A stretch of 64,000 nt of DNA from Paracyclopina nana. Taxonomy: Eukaryota > Arthropoda > Copepoda > Cyclopoida > Cyclopettidae. The notes beneath the pieces are model-generated. The model was not told the origin of the DNA and ran no database searches. It saw only the letters and a program-made list of their open reading frames with translations. The stretch lies in NCBI GenBank assembly GCA_019096065.1, contig JAGUCH010000001.1:1612001-1676000 (forward strand), written 5' to 3'. How positions within the stretch are numbered: position 1 is the stretch's first letter; every line of letters starts with the position of its first letter. The position numbers and the translations under genes were made by a program. Positions 26,145 through 38,800 of the stretch are shown piece by piece.

Positions 26145-29100
26145 ATGGCTTGCTGCAAAAGCAAACATTTCGTGGACAAAACCTTGAGAAAATTCTTCTA
26201 CTGGCTGGGCTTCAACATTGGCCTTAGGCCGGGCTATTTTATCTTGGTTCCTATCTTGCTGACTGCCCTTTTGGCCACTGGTTTTCAACAAATGGACTAC
26301 AACTATGACCCAGAATATCTCTTTTCACCTTCCCATGGTATGGCCAAACATGAGCGGGCTACAGTGGAGAAATACTTCCCCACCAATTTCAGTGATTTCA
26401 GGGCATCCAGAATCACCCGTCCTGGCAAATTTGGCAGGGTCATTGTCACTGCCAGAGACGGGGGTTCAATGCTCAGGACTCACCTGTGGGATCAGTTGCT
26501 ATATTTAGACAAGGTAAGTTTAATTGCAGATCCTGGGGAAACCCATTTTGAAACTGATTCTGGGAAACCCAGGCTAATTTTAGCACCATGGTCCTAAAAT
26601 TAATTGTTCACAGGTGATCTACAATGTCACAGTGGAGCATGAAGGTCATCAACTGCACTATGCAGAGTTGTGTGCTCAATGGAACCAATACTGCTATGAC
26701 AATGAAATCCTGAGAATTGCTAGTGTCCTGCCTAGCATTGAGAGTGGGGAAATCAAGATGACCTACCCTTTCTTCTTTGACCCAGTCACATTTGAGTCAT
26801 ATGCTCTGCCCATCTTTTTTGGAGGCACCAAGCTCAATGAAGATCAAGTCACAGTGCAGTCAGTGGAGGCTGTCGGCCTCTCCTATTTTCTTGACGTCTC
26901 AGAAGATTGGCTAGTGAATGTGGGCGACCACTGGGAAAGGCAGTTTCTCATAGACATTGAAGCCAACGAGGAAGAGTTCTATCCTGACCTGATTGTGGGC
27001 ATGTTTGTCAGCAACACTCCTGCCTGGGAAATGGAAAAGTCGAAGTTGAGTGTGACCTTTTTGCTCTGCATCAATGTTGGACTTTTGGTGGTCTTCAGCT
27101 TTGTCTCTACCCTTATGGGAGATGCCGCCAAGTCAAAGCCTCTCGTTGGCTTCTCCGGCCTTTTCAGTGCTTGCTTGGCCACTTTGGCTGGCTTTGGATT
27201 CTGTTGCTACATCCAAGTGGAGTGGATCAGTTTAACCTTGGCTGCACCTTTTCTCCTCTTTGGAATTGGTTTTGATGACACTTTTGTGATGCTATCTGCA
27301 TGGAGAAGAACTCCCAGTCATTTATCAGTTCCAGAGAGAATGGGCAGAACTTATGAGGATGCCGGAGTCTCCATAACCTTCACAAGCTTAACCAACATTT
27401 GCAGGTATAAGAAAATAAAAAGCAACTTAACATTTCACAAGTGTTGAGTAAAAGCTAACTTTAGCTTTTAAATGTTTTGCCAATGGGCGTTTTAAGAGAA
27501 TTGCATTTTCATTTGCAGTTGTTTGGCAGGTGCAATGACACCTTTTCCATGCATCAAGATTTTTTGCATCTACACAGGAGTAGCAATGACTTTTACTTAT
27601 GTCTGGCATATCACAATGTTCGGAGGCTTTTTGGCCTTGGCAGGAAGGGCAGAGGCCAAAAACAAGCATGGCATGTTCGTCTGCCACACAGTCACTCCTA
27701 AGAGCTTGGCCAAGAACCGTTCCTGGTTCTACAGGGCCTTCATGACTGGAGGCCTCAACCCTGACGACCCCTTGAATCCAATTGACAACCAGGAGCATGC
27801 TGGAATGGCCTTTTTTCGAGATTACCTTGGCAACTGGCTCAACATTGGATGGGTTAAGGCTGTCATTTTGACTGTATTTGTCGGCTACCTCATTGCTGGC
27901 ATTTGGGGCGTGACTGAGATCAGGGAAGGCTTGGAGAAACGCAACACTGCCAACTATGACTCATACTCAGTGCTCTACTATGATTTGGACGACAGGTACT
28001 TCAAGGAGTATGCTTTCACCATCGGTGTTGTGATCTCAGGGCCTCATTTGGACTTTTCCAACCCTGACACCCAGAAGGAAATTGAAACCATCACTAAAGC
28101 CCTTGAGGACTCTGTGTACATCAATGCGAATTTCACCCAGAATTGGATGAGAGACTTTTTGGACTACGTGGATCGCAACAAAGGCTACTCTGACGTGCAT
28201 TTGCCAATTGCCTCTGAGGCCGAGTTTGCCAATACACTGAAGAACATATACCTTGCAGATTCGAATAATCCTGCAAGGCTGGATGTTGCATTCAGTGACG
28301 ATGGCTCCCGTGTGGATGCTGCGAGATTCCTTATTCAGGTAGGCCCACGATAAGTACCACTAAGTGCATTCAATTAATGTTTGTTGTGCGTAAAAACAGT
28401 TCCTCAATAGGCAACAATGCTCTTTAGCTGTTGCTGTTGACAAGGCGAAGCAAATGAATTATGGGTAATTGGTGTAGTACACAGTTATCCATGCACCCTT
28501 GTGCTTAATAATGAGCTCCTAAAATTAGGTCCACTTTATTGGTAGAGCTGTTTGACTTTATTTTGGGATTTCGAACCTGCTTATTAGCTATTTGAAATGT
28601 CACGGCACAAATTGTACAGCTAAAGAATCAAGCACCTTGACCTGCGAGCTGCAGCTGATCATTTAAGAGTTCTGCAGCATCTGATGGTAAAAATTGATGG
28701 CTTCAAGGTAGCCATGTTTGTGTGTAGAAAGTTGTATGTTACTAGTGGAACAGCATGAATAGTGTAGGGGCTGAAATTCATTCATTGCTTGTTGACCATA
28801 ATTCTGAAGGTCCTTTCAAGCAGTCTCATGGCTTGCATTTCGAGTCTACTGGGTGTATGTGGATACTAAACATTCAGTCAGACATGTTTTTGCCGCAATG
28901 CACAAATATTAAAAATCAAGATTTGCAGGTGGTCGCAGCCACCCTTTCTTTGCAGTTAAAGTGCTAACGGGTTGGCTGTTAATTGTGTTGTGCTCTGATT
29001 AATCTTGGAGTGGCATTGAGATACTATTTCTACCTGCACAAAACCCCATTTAACCTTGACTGGTAAAAATTGACTGAGAATCAATTCATTTTCTTCTACG

Positions 29101-32095
29101 ACTATTTCTATTGGTCGCCCTTGTACAACATCCTAAGAGTCCAAGTGGACGATTTGTAGTTTATTTTATGCCCTGTGGCAAATGTTGATGGCCAACTTTC
29201 TAGTCTACTGCTGGCTAGCATAAAGATTATGTATTATACTACAGCTATGAAAAGCAGCTTCTATCTTGGGGTATCCAAATAGGCTAATTCTACACCTGTT
29301 TCTAGTGACCACCTGTGCATGAAATTCGAAAAATTTCCTTACTTTGAAGCCTCCATGCAGCGTAACTTTATGAATGTTCAAGGGTCATTTTCATAGTACG
29401 AATTTGCACATCTGGCATTCAATTTACGGTTTACGCTTACGCAACTGAAGCCTTAGATCACAAAATAGCTTGATACGATACATTTGATTATTTCTTGGTG
29501 CTTTTTTTTTTCTTTGCTAAAAGTACAAAAGTTAGTCACCATTGCGTGACCAATGACAATGAGTTAGCCCCTTTTGAAGGTCGAATTTGTTGCATTTCCA
29601 ATGGCAACAAATCTGACCTTTTGTTGAGCCGCAATTTTCTGCGTTGGATTTCTTGGAAGCAAAATTGCATCCTGGTTCCTCAAACATTGACATTGCACAA
29701 TAACCTCATTCGTGTTGCAATCACACGCGCTGCTGAGTGCGACGCGTTAAAAACCGCAAAATTTCACCATCTGCACACACACACGTGCTTTTATGTAAGT
29801 CACAAAAAATAGCTAAATGCACCTTGATGACCTTAGGAAAAGGTGATTTTTTTCGCTCAAGCCTGGCAAAACAATAAAGTAGTCGTTTTTAGCGTTCCAC
29901 CACATATATGCACTGCAAACAATGCAACCACCGCCTTTATTTTTTCCCTTTTTTATGGGAGAAAAGCAGAGCTTGATTCAGTTCTTATTTTTCAGGGCCA
30001 CCACATCAACAACTCGCTGGTTGAACAACTCATGGTTGCTGAATTGCGTGAAATTTGCGCGAGATACAGCACTGACGAGCTGCAAGTCACTGTGTTCCAG
30101 CCATTTTTCATCTACATCGATCAGTACTTGGCCATTTTGCCGCAGACACTGCAAACCATTTTTGTCACTGCTGGCATCATGGTGATCATCTCCCTGCTGC
30201 TGATACCCAACTTCATGTGTGCTCTGTGGGTCTCTTTCTCCATTGTGTCCATTGAAATTGGAGTGGTTGGATACATGGCTTGGTGGGGCATTCGTTTGGA
30301 CGGCGTTGCGCTCATCAATTTGATCATGTGCATTGGCTTCTCGGTGGACTTTTCAGCGCACATTTGCTACCACTATTTGACGGCTGTGTCAGAAGATGAA
30401 GATAGTGTGGTGGTGGAAAATAACATCAGCCTGACAGGGAGACCAGAGGACCGAATCAAGGCCAGCTTGTATGCCCTGGGAATTCCTATACTCCAGGTAC
30501 AGCAAATTGCAATACATTAGCTAATCTATCACATGTCAATGACAATTTCTCCAATTAAATGATCATGTTTCTCGCAGGGAGCTTCCTCCACAATTATTGG
30601 TGTGCTTGGCCTGGCCTTCTCACCTTCCTACTTGTTTGTGACATTTTTCAAGATGATCTTTTTGGTCATCATGCTGGGCACGTTTCATGGCATGGTTTTG
30701 CTCCCTGTGCTGCTGTCCCTGATGGGTCCAGGATCGTGCACGAATTGGTCCAAAATCGACAAGGAGAAAGCCATCAGTAGCAAGTCGACCCGCTCTTCCG
30801 GACTCTCGACTCCCACCTTGAATGCCATTTCTTGCCACAAGAAGGGCAGTAGTATTGACCACGACAATGGCTACACCATCAACTTGGCCTATGTTGCTCG
30901 TGACGAGCCCTCTCAATTTGGACCGTATCAGTATCATCAGCAGAGCAGTTTTCCTTACCAAAGCTACGCAATGCAACGCTCTTTGCCTTGTCATCCCGAA
31001 GTCAACACAAGGTACCAAAAAAATGCATATTTAGCAAGAATTATTTTAAAAAGGCAATATTTATTTTGCAGTCCCGAACAGTCATCGCCTGCCACGTCTA
31101 CCTCGTCTTCAAGTGGCGGCCAGAGGCTGCGAAAAGGCCACATAGTTCAGCAGCAGCAAAGGCAGCCGCACCATCATCGAAAGCATTATCATCATCATCA
31201 TCGGCATCATCACCACCAAGTGCATGTGCATCCTGGTGGCCATGTCAACGGACGTCAAATGGTGGCAGCTTTAAACGTGAATGGCTACAACACTTCCACT
31301 CCGGATCAGCATCGGTTAAAGAAAACGGCGCCAGTAACGAAAACGAGAGCTGCTGCTGCTGAGACGAAGCTGCAATCAGAGCATGACCGGCAATTGGACC
31401 TTCACTTAGCGGCCATATCCAGAATTCAACAAAGGTATGCTACACCAAAGAAAAGTCCAGATTTGTCCCATGCGTAGTAGGAAGCGTTTCGAGTACTTCT
31501 CGAAAAGTTCACGTACGTACTCCAACTTTTGCCAATTTCATGGTAGCTTGCCCACAACAACAGCAGCAGCAACAACATATTAATTTGATAAGTGGCAAAA
31601 GTGGACCCGTTCGGATTTTAGTTCCTTTTTGCAATTTTTTTCGCAATACGCTGCAGTCACTTTCATGACTATTTCAGGGTCACGCAGCTCTATTTGTATA
31701 GTGTATAGGATACATTTTTTGAATATAAATGTAGAAACTTCAGCGAGCCTTGAGTTGGGATCAAGTTGCAAAAGTGTCGATTTATTGATGCGTTGGCCAA
31801 TCATGCGGATCATGAAAGTAATTTCACATTTTGCAGGTCCAGTCAGAAAACGTCATGCAACCACCATAAAAAAGTGGGAAGATCCAGGAGTCACAGGCCA
31901 CGACTGACTAGTGAGGCCGTGGTCTCCACCATCCCTGAAGGCGTCAGGAAGGGGCTGCCTGTCATGTCCCCCTCCAACTTTGCTGAGAAGCCAGCCCTGA
32001 GGAAACACCACAGTTTCCCCTACGAGACATTCAACAACGAAACGAGCTACTCCTCAGATGACTCGATTTCGCAAAATCAACCTCCTCCTCGATAA
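26145..32095 (+). CDS. Ptr: Patched-related transmembrane protein (Ptr/PTCHD-like)
   Basis: Seven exons, all phases consistent: 26145-26513, 26614-27404, 27519-28338, 29996-30496, 30578-31011, 31072-31434, 31837-32095, giving 1178 residues. The ATG sits in a good context (CACCATGG). A transmembrane helix at about 31-47 is followed by a large extracellular loop. A sterol-sensing-like bundle from about 270 contains the RND signature GIGFDDTFVML (341-351), and the second bundle contains GFSVDFSAH. This is the two-fold RND permease plan of Patched-domain proteins, which move sterols or lipids at membranes; length fits Drosophila Ptr. The C-terminal tail after the last helix is long, Ser-rich and has a histidine-rich run in exon 6. 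Intron 3 (28339-29995) is by far the largest. Paralogy within the PTCHD group cannot be settled here. Confidence 0.92.
28339..29995 (+). other. Large intron of the Patched-related gene
   Basis: A 1657-nt GT-AG intron joining phase-0 exons (FLIQ to GHHINNS). It contains no supported coding sequence; a 105-codon frame at 29495-29812 has no motif. Confidence 0.8.
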
Positions 32096-32231
32096 AATCG
32101 GCATTTTTATCCAACCTATAATAAGGCATTTCGTTGATGAAAATGATTCCTTGTTTCCATTGCTGTGTGTAGATGTATTCGATATGTAAAATTGTAGTTA
32201 AGAGCTTTACTCTTATTCGCGTTCGCGCAAT

Positions 32232-32237
32232 AATAAA
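32232..32237 (+). terminator. Polyadenylation signal of the Patched-related gene
   Basis: AATAAA about 140 nt after the stop codon at 32093-32095; it is the first canonical hexamer downstream. Confidence 0.7.
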
Positions 32238-33006
32238 TTCACCTGTGCATTGTGTCTACTAATCACTGTTATGTAAAGCTTCCGATCCTTTGCGACGGGA
32301 AATGACGCATTTGTGTGACGCAATCACGTTCTCATGACTTACGCGCGAGACTTATGTATTTTATGCGTCGAATCTTTTTCCTGCGAATAGTACGATGATG
32401 TAGTGCAATTTTTTTTGGCTGATAATTATCTTGGAACAATGCTGGTCAACAATTGAACATTGGCTCGATCCCAACTTAGCCAGTTTTCACAACAACTGAC
32501 TTGCGTAGTAGCACATATTTGCCAAAAGAGTTTTGGGAAAAAAGTAAATTGGCCTCCTTTATGTACGGCTTCCTGTGTTAATAAGTCTAGGTTTATTATT
32601 GTTCTTTTTTAGGACCAGCACTCATGGCATTAAATTTGAATAAATGGCCACCGTTTTGGCTGGTATCAAAAATTGAGGAAAAGTCGCATAAAATTGGAGG
32701 ATATGTGGAGTAGCACTTCCTTATTTTCAATAAAAATCCGCTTTTTGTGCACTTCTGTCATGATGATGGCTAATCTAATCATACGATGAGCAATTAGCTT
32801 TTTGTGATTCTCATGACTCGAGAACGTACTTAATAAGTGTGTATGTAAAATGAAATTGCGCATGACCTTTGAATTGTAAAGTCATGAATTCATTGAAAGT
32901 CAGTTAAGGGCTAGAATTCGAATTGCAGAAATTACCTTACAATTGCATCGTGAAGTAGGAGAAATAATTAGGCCACCATGACATCAGTCAATTGTTGGGA
33001 CTCACC
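32238..33006. other. Intergenic region upstream of the epimerase gene
   Basis: Separates the poly(A) signal of the Patched-related gene from the epimerase start codon. It should hold the epimerase promoter and 5' UTR, but I cannot identify core promoter elements with confidence. Confidence 0.5.
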
Positions 33007-35157
33007 ATGTCCACAGGCTTTAGCATGGGGGAGAAATGTCCAGGTTGCTCAAGCATGAGCACTTGCCAAAGGCCAAATGGAGGCTGTTGCAATAATAACA
33101 CTTCCAGCTTCTACCAAGTGTTTGGAACGCCTACAGGTAATAATAGCAATTGTCGAGCATGATTCTGCAATTGATTGAGGAATTAGCGCAGTCACCAAAA
33201 TCTACTATTTCGCCCATTTTGGGTCAAAAGCCATCATTACTGCACAATGGACCAATAATATATTAAAAAGTTTTATTTAGCAGCTAAGAGGGAAGTGGAC
33301 AAAATTATCCCTCAGTGTAACGAAAAAAATTAACGGTCCTCAATAATCGAGGATTTCTGGACAGTTATTATTTTGGGGCTTTATTCATTTCAGATCCTCC
33401 TCCTCCATTTAACTCAAGGAGTCCAATAATTCCTTCAGCTCCAACATCTTGCTACCCGTTTAGCAATCCTATTATTGCCACTTGCAGAAGAGCCAATAAC
33501 GAGGATGCAGGCAGACGAAAATTCAAATGTGGCAAATGCGCATGCAACATCAGCCAATTTCTGACCCTTGTTGCCTCCCTTTTCACCATGGTCGTTTTGA
33601 TCATGGTCTACTTTGTCCCATTGTTCAACAATAACAACAATGAGCTTGGCATGGCTCCTCCAAGACTTGATACTGCCTCGTGGCTCCAGCAAATTTCCCT
33701 CAATTCATGGCTGCCAGACTATTTCAACGTATGGTCCAGCCAAAGTCCAGTGATACACATAAATCAGACTAAAATCATCGGTATTGCAAAATTTATTAAG
33801 CAGTCAAAATTGCAATTGAACTGCTTGTATCATTTAGAGCTCCGAAGTTGGACGTCAAATGATAAAAGGTCCTTTAGAAGGTTCAAAATGACCAACAATT
33901 TGGGAATATCTGTGGAGCTTTGCTCTCTTGGAGCCACAGTGACATCATTCATAGTACCTGATAAGCAAGGCAAGTTTAATGATGTTGTGCTCGGCTTTGA
34001 CAATGCTCCTGATTATCTTGATGATGCTAATCCCTACATGGGTGCAACTGTTGGAAGAGTTGGCAACAGGTAAGCATTCATAAATATACATACGCGTATC
34101 ATGTTGCACATCTTGCATCTATTTAATAGAATTGCGCGCGGACAATTCTCCATTGATAATGTCACTTACACTCTGGCACAAAATAATGGCAACAATCATC
34201 TTCACGGTGGGATAGTCGTAAGCAGATCCTCTTTTGTGGTGACATTGCAGCCAACCTTCAATTTTTTCCTCAGGGCTTTGATGCAGTGAATTGGCAAGCG
34301 TTGGTCGATCACGATTCCGGATCCATTACTTTTTCATACCTCAGTTATGATGGAGAGGAAGGCTACCCCGGTGACATGCTGGTTTTTGCCAAATTCACCC
34401 TGAGCCCAATTAGCGGAGCACTAAATATTGAATACTCTGCGACAGTTTCCAAAAAATCTCCCATCAACATAGTCAATCACATGTACTTCAACTTGGCTGG
34501 TCATTCAGCAGGTCTCTCTCAACTTTTTGTATCCTATTTTTCAATTATGATTGAGAGCTTTATTATGCTGCAGGAAAACAGGAAATGCTTCAACACACTA
34601 TTCAGATCAATGCTGAATACTACACACCTGTGGATGCTGAACTCATTCCCACTGGGGAAATTGAATCAGTATCCAATACAGAATTCGACCTCAGAGTTCC
34701 AACTCTTCTCAAAGAGGTTGTAGGCAGTAAGTTCACACTAAGTTCACTCAGCTTAATTTTAGCATTAGAAGTGATCAAATTTCCTGCTTCAGAAACCAGA
34801 GCTGGACAAATGTCAGGTTATGACACCAACTTTGTCGTCTGGCCCACCAATATGGGAAATGCCGGTCAAAATCGGTTCGTAGCCAGATCCGTGCATGAGA
34901 AAAGTGGAAGGACCCTGGAGGTCTACTCAAACCAACCAGGAGTGCAATTTTACACGGGTAATTTTTTGCCTACATGGGAAGAGTCCAGTCTAATAGGGAA
35001 GCATGAAGCCATGTATGAGCAGCATGGGGCATTTTGCCTTGAAACCCAAATGTATCCGGATGCCATCAATCAGCAAGAAAGATTTGGGCTCAAGGCAATT
35101 TTGAGCCCTGGAGAAATTTACTACCACAATGTGATTTATAGTTTTGGTTTGCTCTAA
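33007..35157 (+). CDS. Membrane-anchored aldose 1-epimerase (galactose mutarotase)
   Basis: Seven exons in continuous frame: 33007-33136, 33394-33780, 33838-34069, 34130-34217, 34274-34511, 34574-34726, 34793-35157, giving 530 residues. The C-terminal part from about residue 173 is a full mutarotase, which interconverts alpha and beta anomers of aldoses. Visible landmarks are VVLGFD, GATVGRVGNRIARG, NNHLHGG, NHMYFNLAG (catalytic His), GYDTNF and GAFCLETQ (catalytic Glu). Soluble family members are about 340 residues. The extra 170 residues include a cysteine-rich N-terminus, a likely transmembrane helix at about 99-121 and a linker, predicting a type II membrane protein with the enzyme outside the cytosol (inference). 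Intron 2 (33781-33837) and intron 6 (34727-34792) are multiples of three without stops, so retained forms would stay in frame. Confidence 0.9.
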
Positions 35158-35323
35158 AGACGTCTGACTACAATTATTCAAATTCGCAGAGAGCACCTGT
35201 AAAAATATCACAACTTCTTACTCATAATGTTTATGGGGATTTTGCATTTTTAGTTGAGATTGAGACTCGTAGAAAAATGCTTGTAAAAACAATTCTACAT
35301 TATTCAAAATGTGTTGCTGGATC

Positions 35324-35329
35324 AATAAA
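35324..35329 (+). terminator. Polyadenylation signal of the epimerase gene
   Basis: AATAAA 167 nt after the stop codon. Only about 530 bases separate it from the exportin-7 start codon. Confidence 0.75.
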
Positions 35330-35858
35330 TGTCATTAATTCTAAAAATTGACCATTCAAAGATATTTTCATTGTTGAAAGTGGCGTTAGCCTGTTTGAAT
35401 TTGCCGCCAGCTTTTTTAAAACATCGGAAATACAGTAGCGCGCTCAAGCATACTCGTCACTCAGCAATACTTGTTCTCTTTAACTACAACGCCCCTACAA
35501 GTTAGCACAAATCAATAAAGCGTTGCTATAATTTACATTTCAGACTAGCGTGAAGGCTTTATGGAATTTAATGCCCTTTTACGGAGTAGCTTAAAACGAA
35601 ACAAACTTTTAGGCCTAAATTAAAGGGCGATTCCCTATTTAATTGCAAGGAGATATTGAATTTCTCGACTTTGTCGCTAGCTTAAAGGCTTTTCCTGAGA
35701 TATTTTGGCCTTTAAAGCTTGGAAACATCAACAGCCAAGTTGATATTTTCTTTACGCTGCGCAGAACTGTTAAAAGGAGGACCAAGTTCAGGTCTTCATT
35801 TCCACCAAATTCTCATGAGCCGAGCGTTGACTTTAAAATCTGAGCTGCGTTCTACATC
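35330..35858 (+). promoter_or_regulatory. Compact intergenic region holding the exportin-7 promoter and 5' UTR
   Basis: This short interval lies between the epimerase poly(A) signal and the exportin-7 ATG (35859) and must contain the exportin-7 promoter. No TATA box is obvious. Open frames in it (for example 35643-35843) have no motif. Confidence 0.5.
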
Positions 35859-38800
35859 ATGGCATTAGAGGAAGTCACAATTACGGTAAGCTTCTTTTTC
35901 CCACCTCGAGGAATTTCCCCTCATTTCCGTCGCTTTTCAGGAAGTCCAACGCTTGGAGGTTCTTTGCAAGCAACTGTATGAAAGTCAAGATGCCTCCGCC
36001 AGGACCGAGGCGGAAAAGGCTCTGGTCAGTTTTCAAAACTCGGGCGACAGGTAACTTTTTTTACGGCCATTTCCGAAAGCCTGCTTTAATGACCTCGCTC
36101 GTTTCAGCTTGAACAAGTGTCAAATGCTTTTGGATCGACAAGACTCGCCATACTCACAATTGTTGGCCACGACCACGTTAACCAAGCTGATTTCAAGGAC
36201 TGCTCAAGTTCTGTCGCTTCAGCAACGCATTGATATTCGTGAGTAAACAGAGGACGGGTTTTCCGCCAAATCGCTACTTTCGCCTTGAAGCATTGCCGTT
36301 TGACGAACTTTTTTTCCCGCAGGAAACTACGTCTTGACTTACCTCTACAACCAGCCAAAGTTGGCTCAATTTGTGGTTCAAGGACTTGTCACTCTCTTCG
36401 CAAGGATAACAAACTTGGGTTGGTTTGATTCCAAAGAAGACGAGTTTGTTTTCAGAAATGTCATCGGCGATGTTACAAAGTTCCTCCAAGTAGGACAGCT
36501 TTCTTGTTTCCTATGATTAAGTTGATTTCATAAACTTCTCCTTAGGGATCTGCCGATCATTGCATGATTGGAGTTCAGCTATTATCCCAATTGACGTGTG
36601 AAATGAACCAGGTAACGTTGTTTTATCATTTTGCATTATTTTGAGTTGATGAAATTGGTTCTCGTCTAGATCAGCGAAGTCGATGCCAACAGAAGCTTGA
36701 CCAAGCACCGCAAAATTGCATCTTCCTTCAGGGACACCCAACTTTTCGAGATTTTTCAACTTTCTTGCACTCTCTTGCGAACGGCCTACGAGAATCGAAC
36801 CAGCCTCAACTTCAACGACGAGTCTCAGGTATATAATGAAAGAGACACTTTAATTTTGGGAAGTTAACGTATTCATTCTAGCATGAGCTGTTAAAGCAAC
36901 TGCTTCGGTTGGCCCACAATTGCCTCACTTTCGATTTTATCGGAACTTCCACTGACGAGTCCTCGGACGACCTTTGCACGGTGCAAATCCCAACGAGTTG
37001 GCGTCCAGCCTTCCTGGAGTTCTCCACGCTGCAGCTCTTCTTCGACCTCTACTCGGCCCTTCCCTCAACTCTTAGTCCTTTGAGCTTGTCATGTCTGGTC
37101 CAAATCGCATCTGTGCGTCGTTCCCTCTTCAACAATGCTGAGAGGGGAAAGTTCTTGAACCAACTGGTGGCTGGAGTGCGAAAGATTTTGCAGAATCCTT
37201 CTGGTCTGACTGATCCGGACAACTACCACGAATTTTGTCGTCTTCTGGCAAGACTGAAGTCAAACTACCAATTGGGAGAGCTGGTGATGGTCGATCAGTA
37301 CCCAGAGTCGATCCAACTCATGGCCACCTTCACGGTGGAGTCGTTGCAAATGTGGCAATTTGGGCCCAACTCCATTCACTACTTGTTGAGCCTTTGGCAG
37401 CGAATGGTGGCCTCGGTGCCCTATGTGAAGGCCACAGAGCCTCACTTGCTCGAGACGTACACGCCAGAAGTTACTCAAGCCTACATTCGATCCAGGCTCG
37501 AGTCTGTGGCTGTTGTCATCAGTGATGGCCTTGAGGATCCTTTGGATGATGTTGGCATGGTCACTCAGCAGTTGGACCAAATCTCAGTCATTGGAAGGTA
37601 TGATGACTATACATTTTTATAAATTCAATAGTCATGACGCCAATTTTTGGTCAGGTGTGAGTATGGAAAAACGTGCAGCTTGCTAGTTCAGTTGTTTGAT
37701 CAAGCTGCACAAGCCTACCAAGAGATGATCTCGAACATGAACACCTCGAAGATCGAGGTCACGATCCAGGAAGGCCGCTTGACCTGGCTGGTCTACATTA
37801 TTGGTGCAGCTGTCGGAGGTCGAGTTTCTTTCAACAGCAATGACGAACATGATGCCATGGATGGAGAGCTAGTCTGCCGAGTTTTGCAGCTCATGAATCT
37901 TACTGATACTCGACTCTCTCAAGTAAGACTCAAAATCAGCTCAATGGAATAACTTTCTCATTCGCTGGCCTTTTTTTTGAAGGGCAAAACTTTGTGCCCG
38001 ACCTACGATTGATCAGAAAAAGGTTTTATTTTCATGTATTCGGTTTTGCAGGCTGGCTGTGAAAAGCTCGAATTGGCATTGCTCAGTTTCTTCGAACAGT
38101 TCCGTAAGATTTATGTGGGGGATCAAGTCCAGAAAACGTCCAAAGTCTATCGGAGGCTGTCAGAAGTGCTCGGTCTCAACGATGAATCCATGGTGTTATC
38201 AGTCATCATACGTAAAATGTGAGTGCTTTCCCTTTTGATTTTGTTTCAGCTAGACCTGCTATATGATTATCTTTCCAGAATCACCAATCTTAAGTATTGG
38301 GGCGGATCTGAAACGATCATCTCGAAAACGTTGCAACTACTTAGTGATCTCAGTGTCGGCTACGGCACCGTACGAAAACTGGTTAAACTGGACGAAGTCA
38401 ACTTCCTGCTTTCCCATCACACTGCCGAGCATTATCCCTTCCTTGGAGTTGGCGTGTCAGTGACTGAAATGCGTTGCAGGTCCATGTTCTACACATCACT
38501 CGGCCGCCTGCTGATGGTCGACCTCGGCGAGGACGAGGACAAATTTGATGCATTCATGGTCCCGTTGACCCAGGCGTTTGAGAACCTCGGTGGCGTTTTG
38601 TTGAACTCGCAGAATAGTAACTACAACTCGGAGGATGTGCGGAAAACCGTGATCGGCCTCGCGCGGGACCTCCGTGGCCTTGCTTATGCATTCAACACGA
38701 AAACCTCATACATGATGCTGTTTGACTGGATCTACCCTGCCTACACTCCGGTAAGTTGAAAGTAATCTTTTTCTACAGCTCACTCAGCGCAACACAAGTG

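Noticed and set aside
28550-28600. Sequence resembling a tRNA B box (GGTTCGAAATCC on the minus strand)
   Set aside because: No A box or acceptor-stem pairing at the right spacing, so not a tRNA gene.
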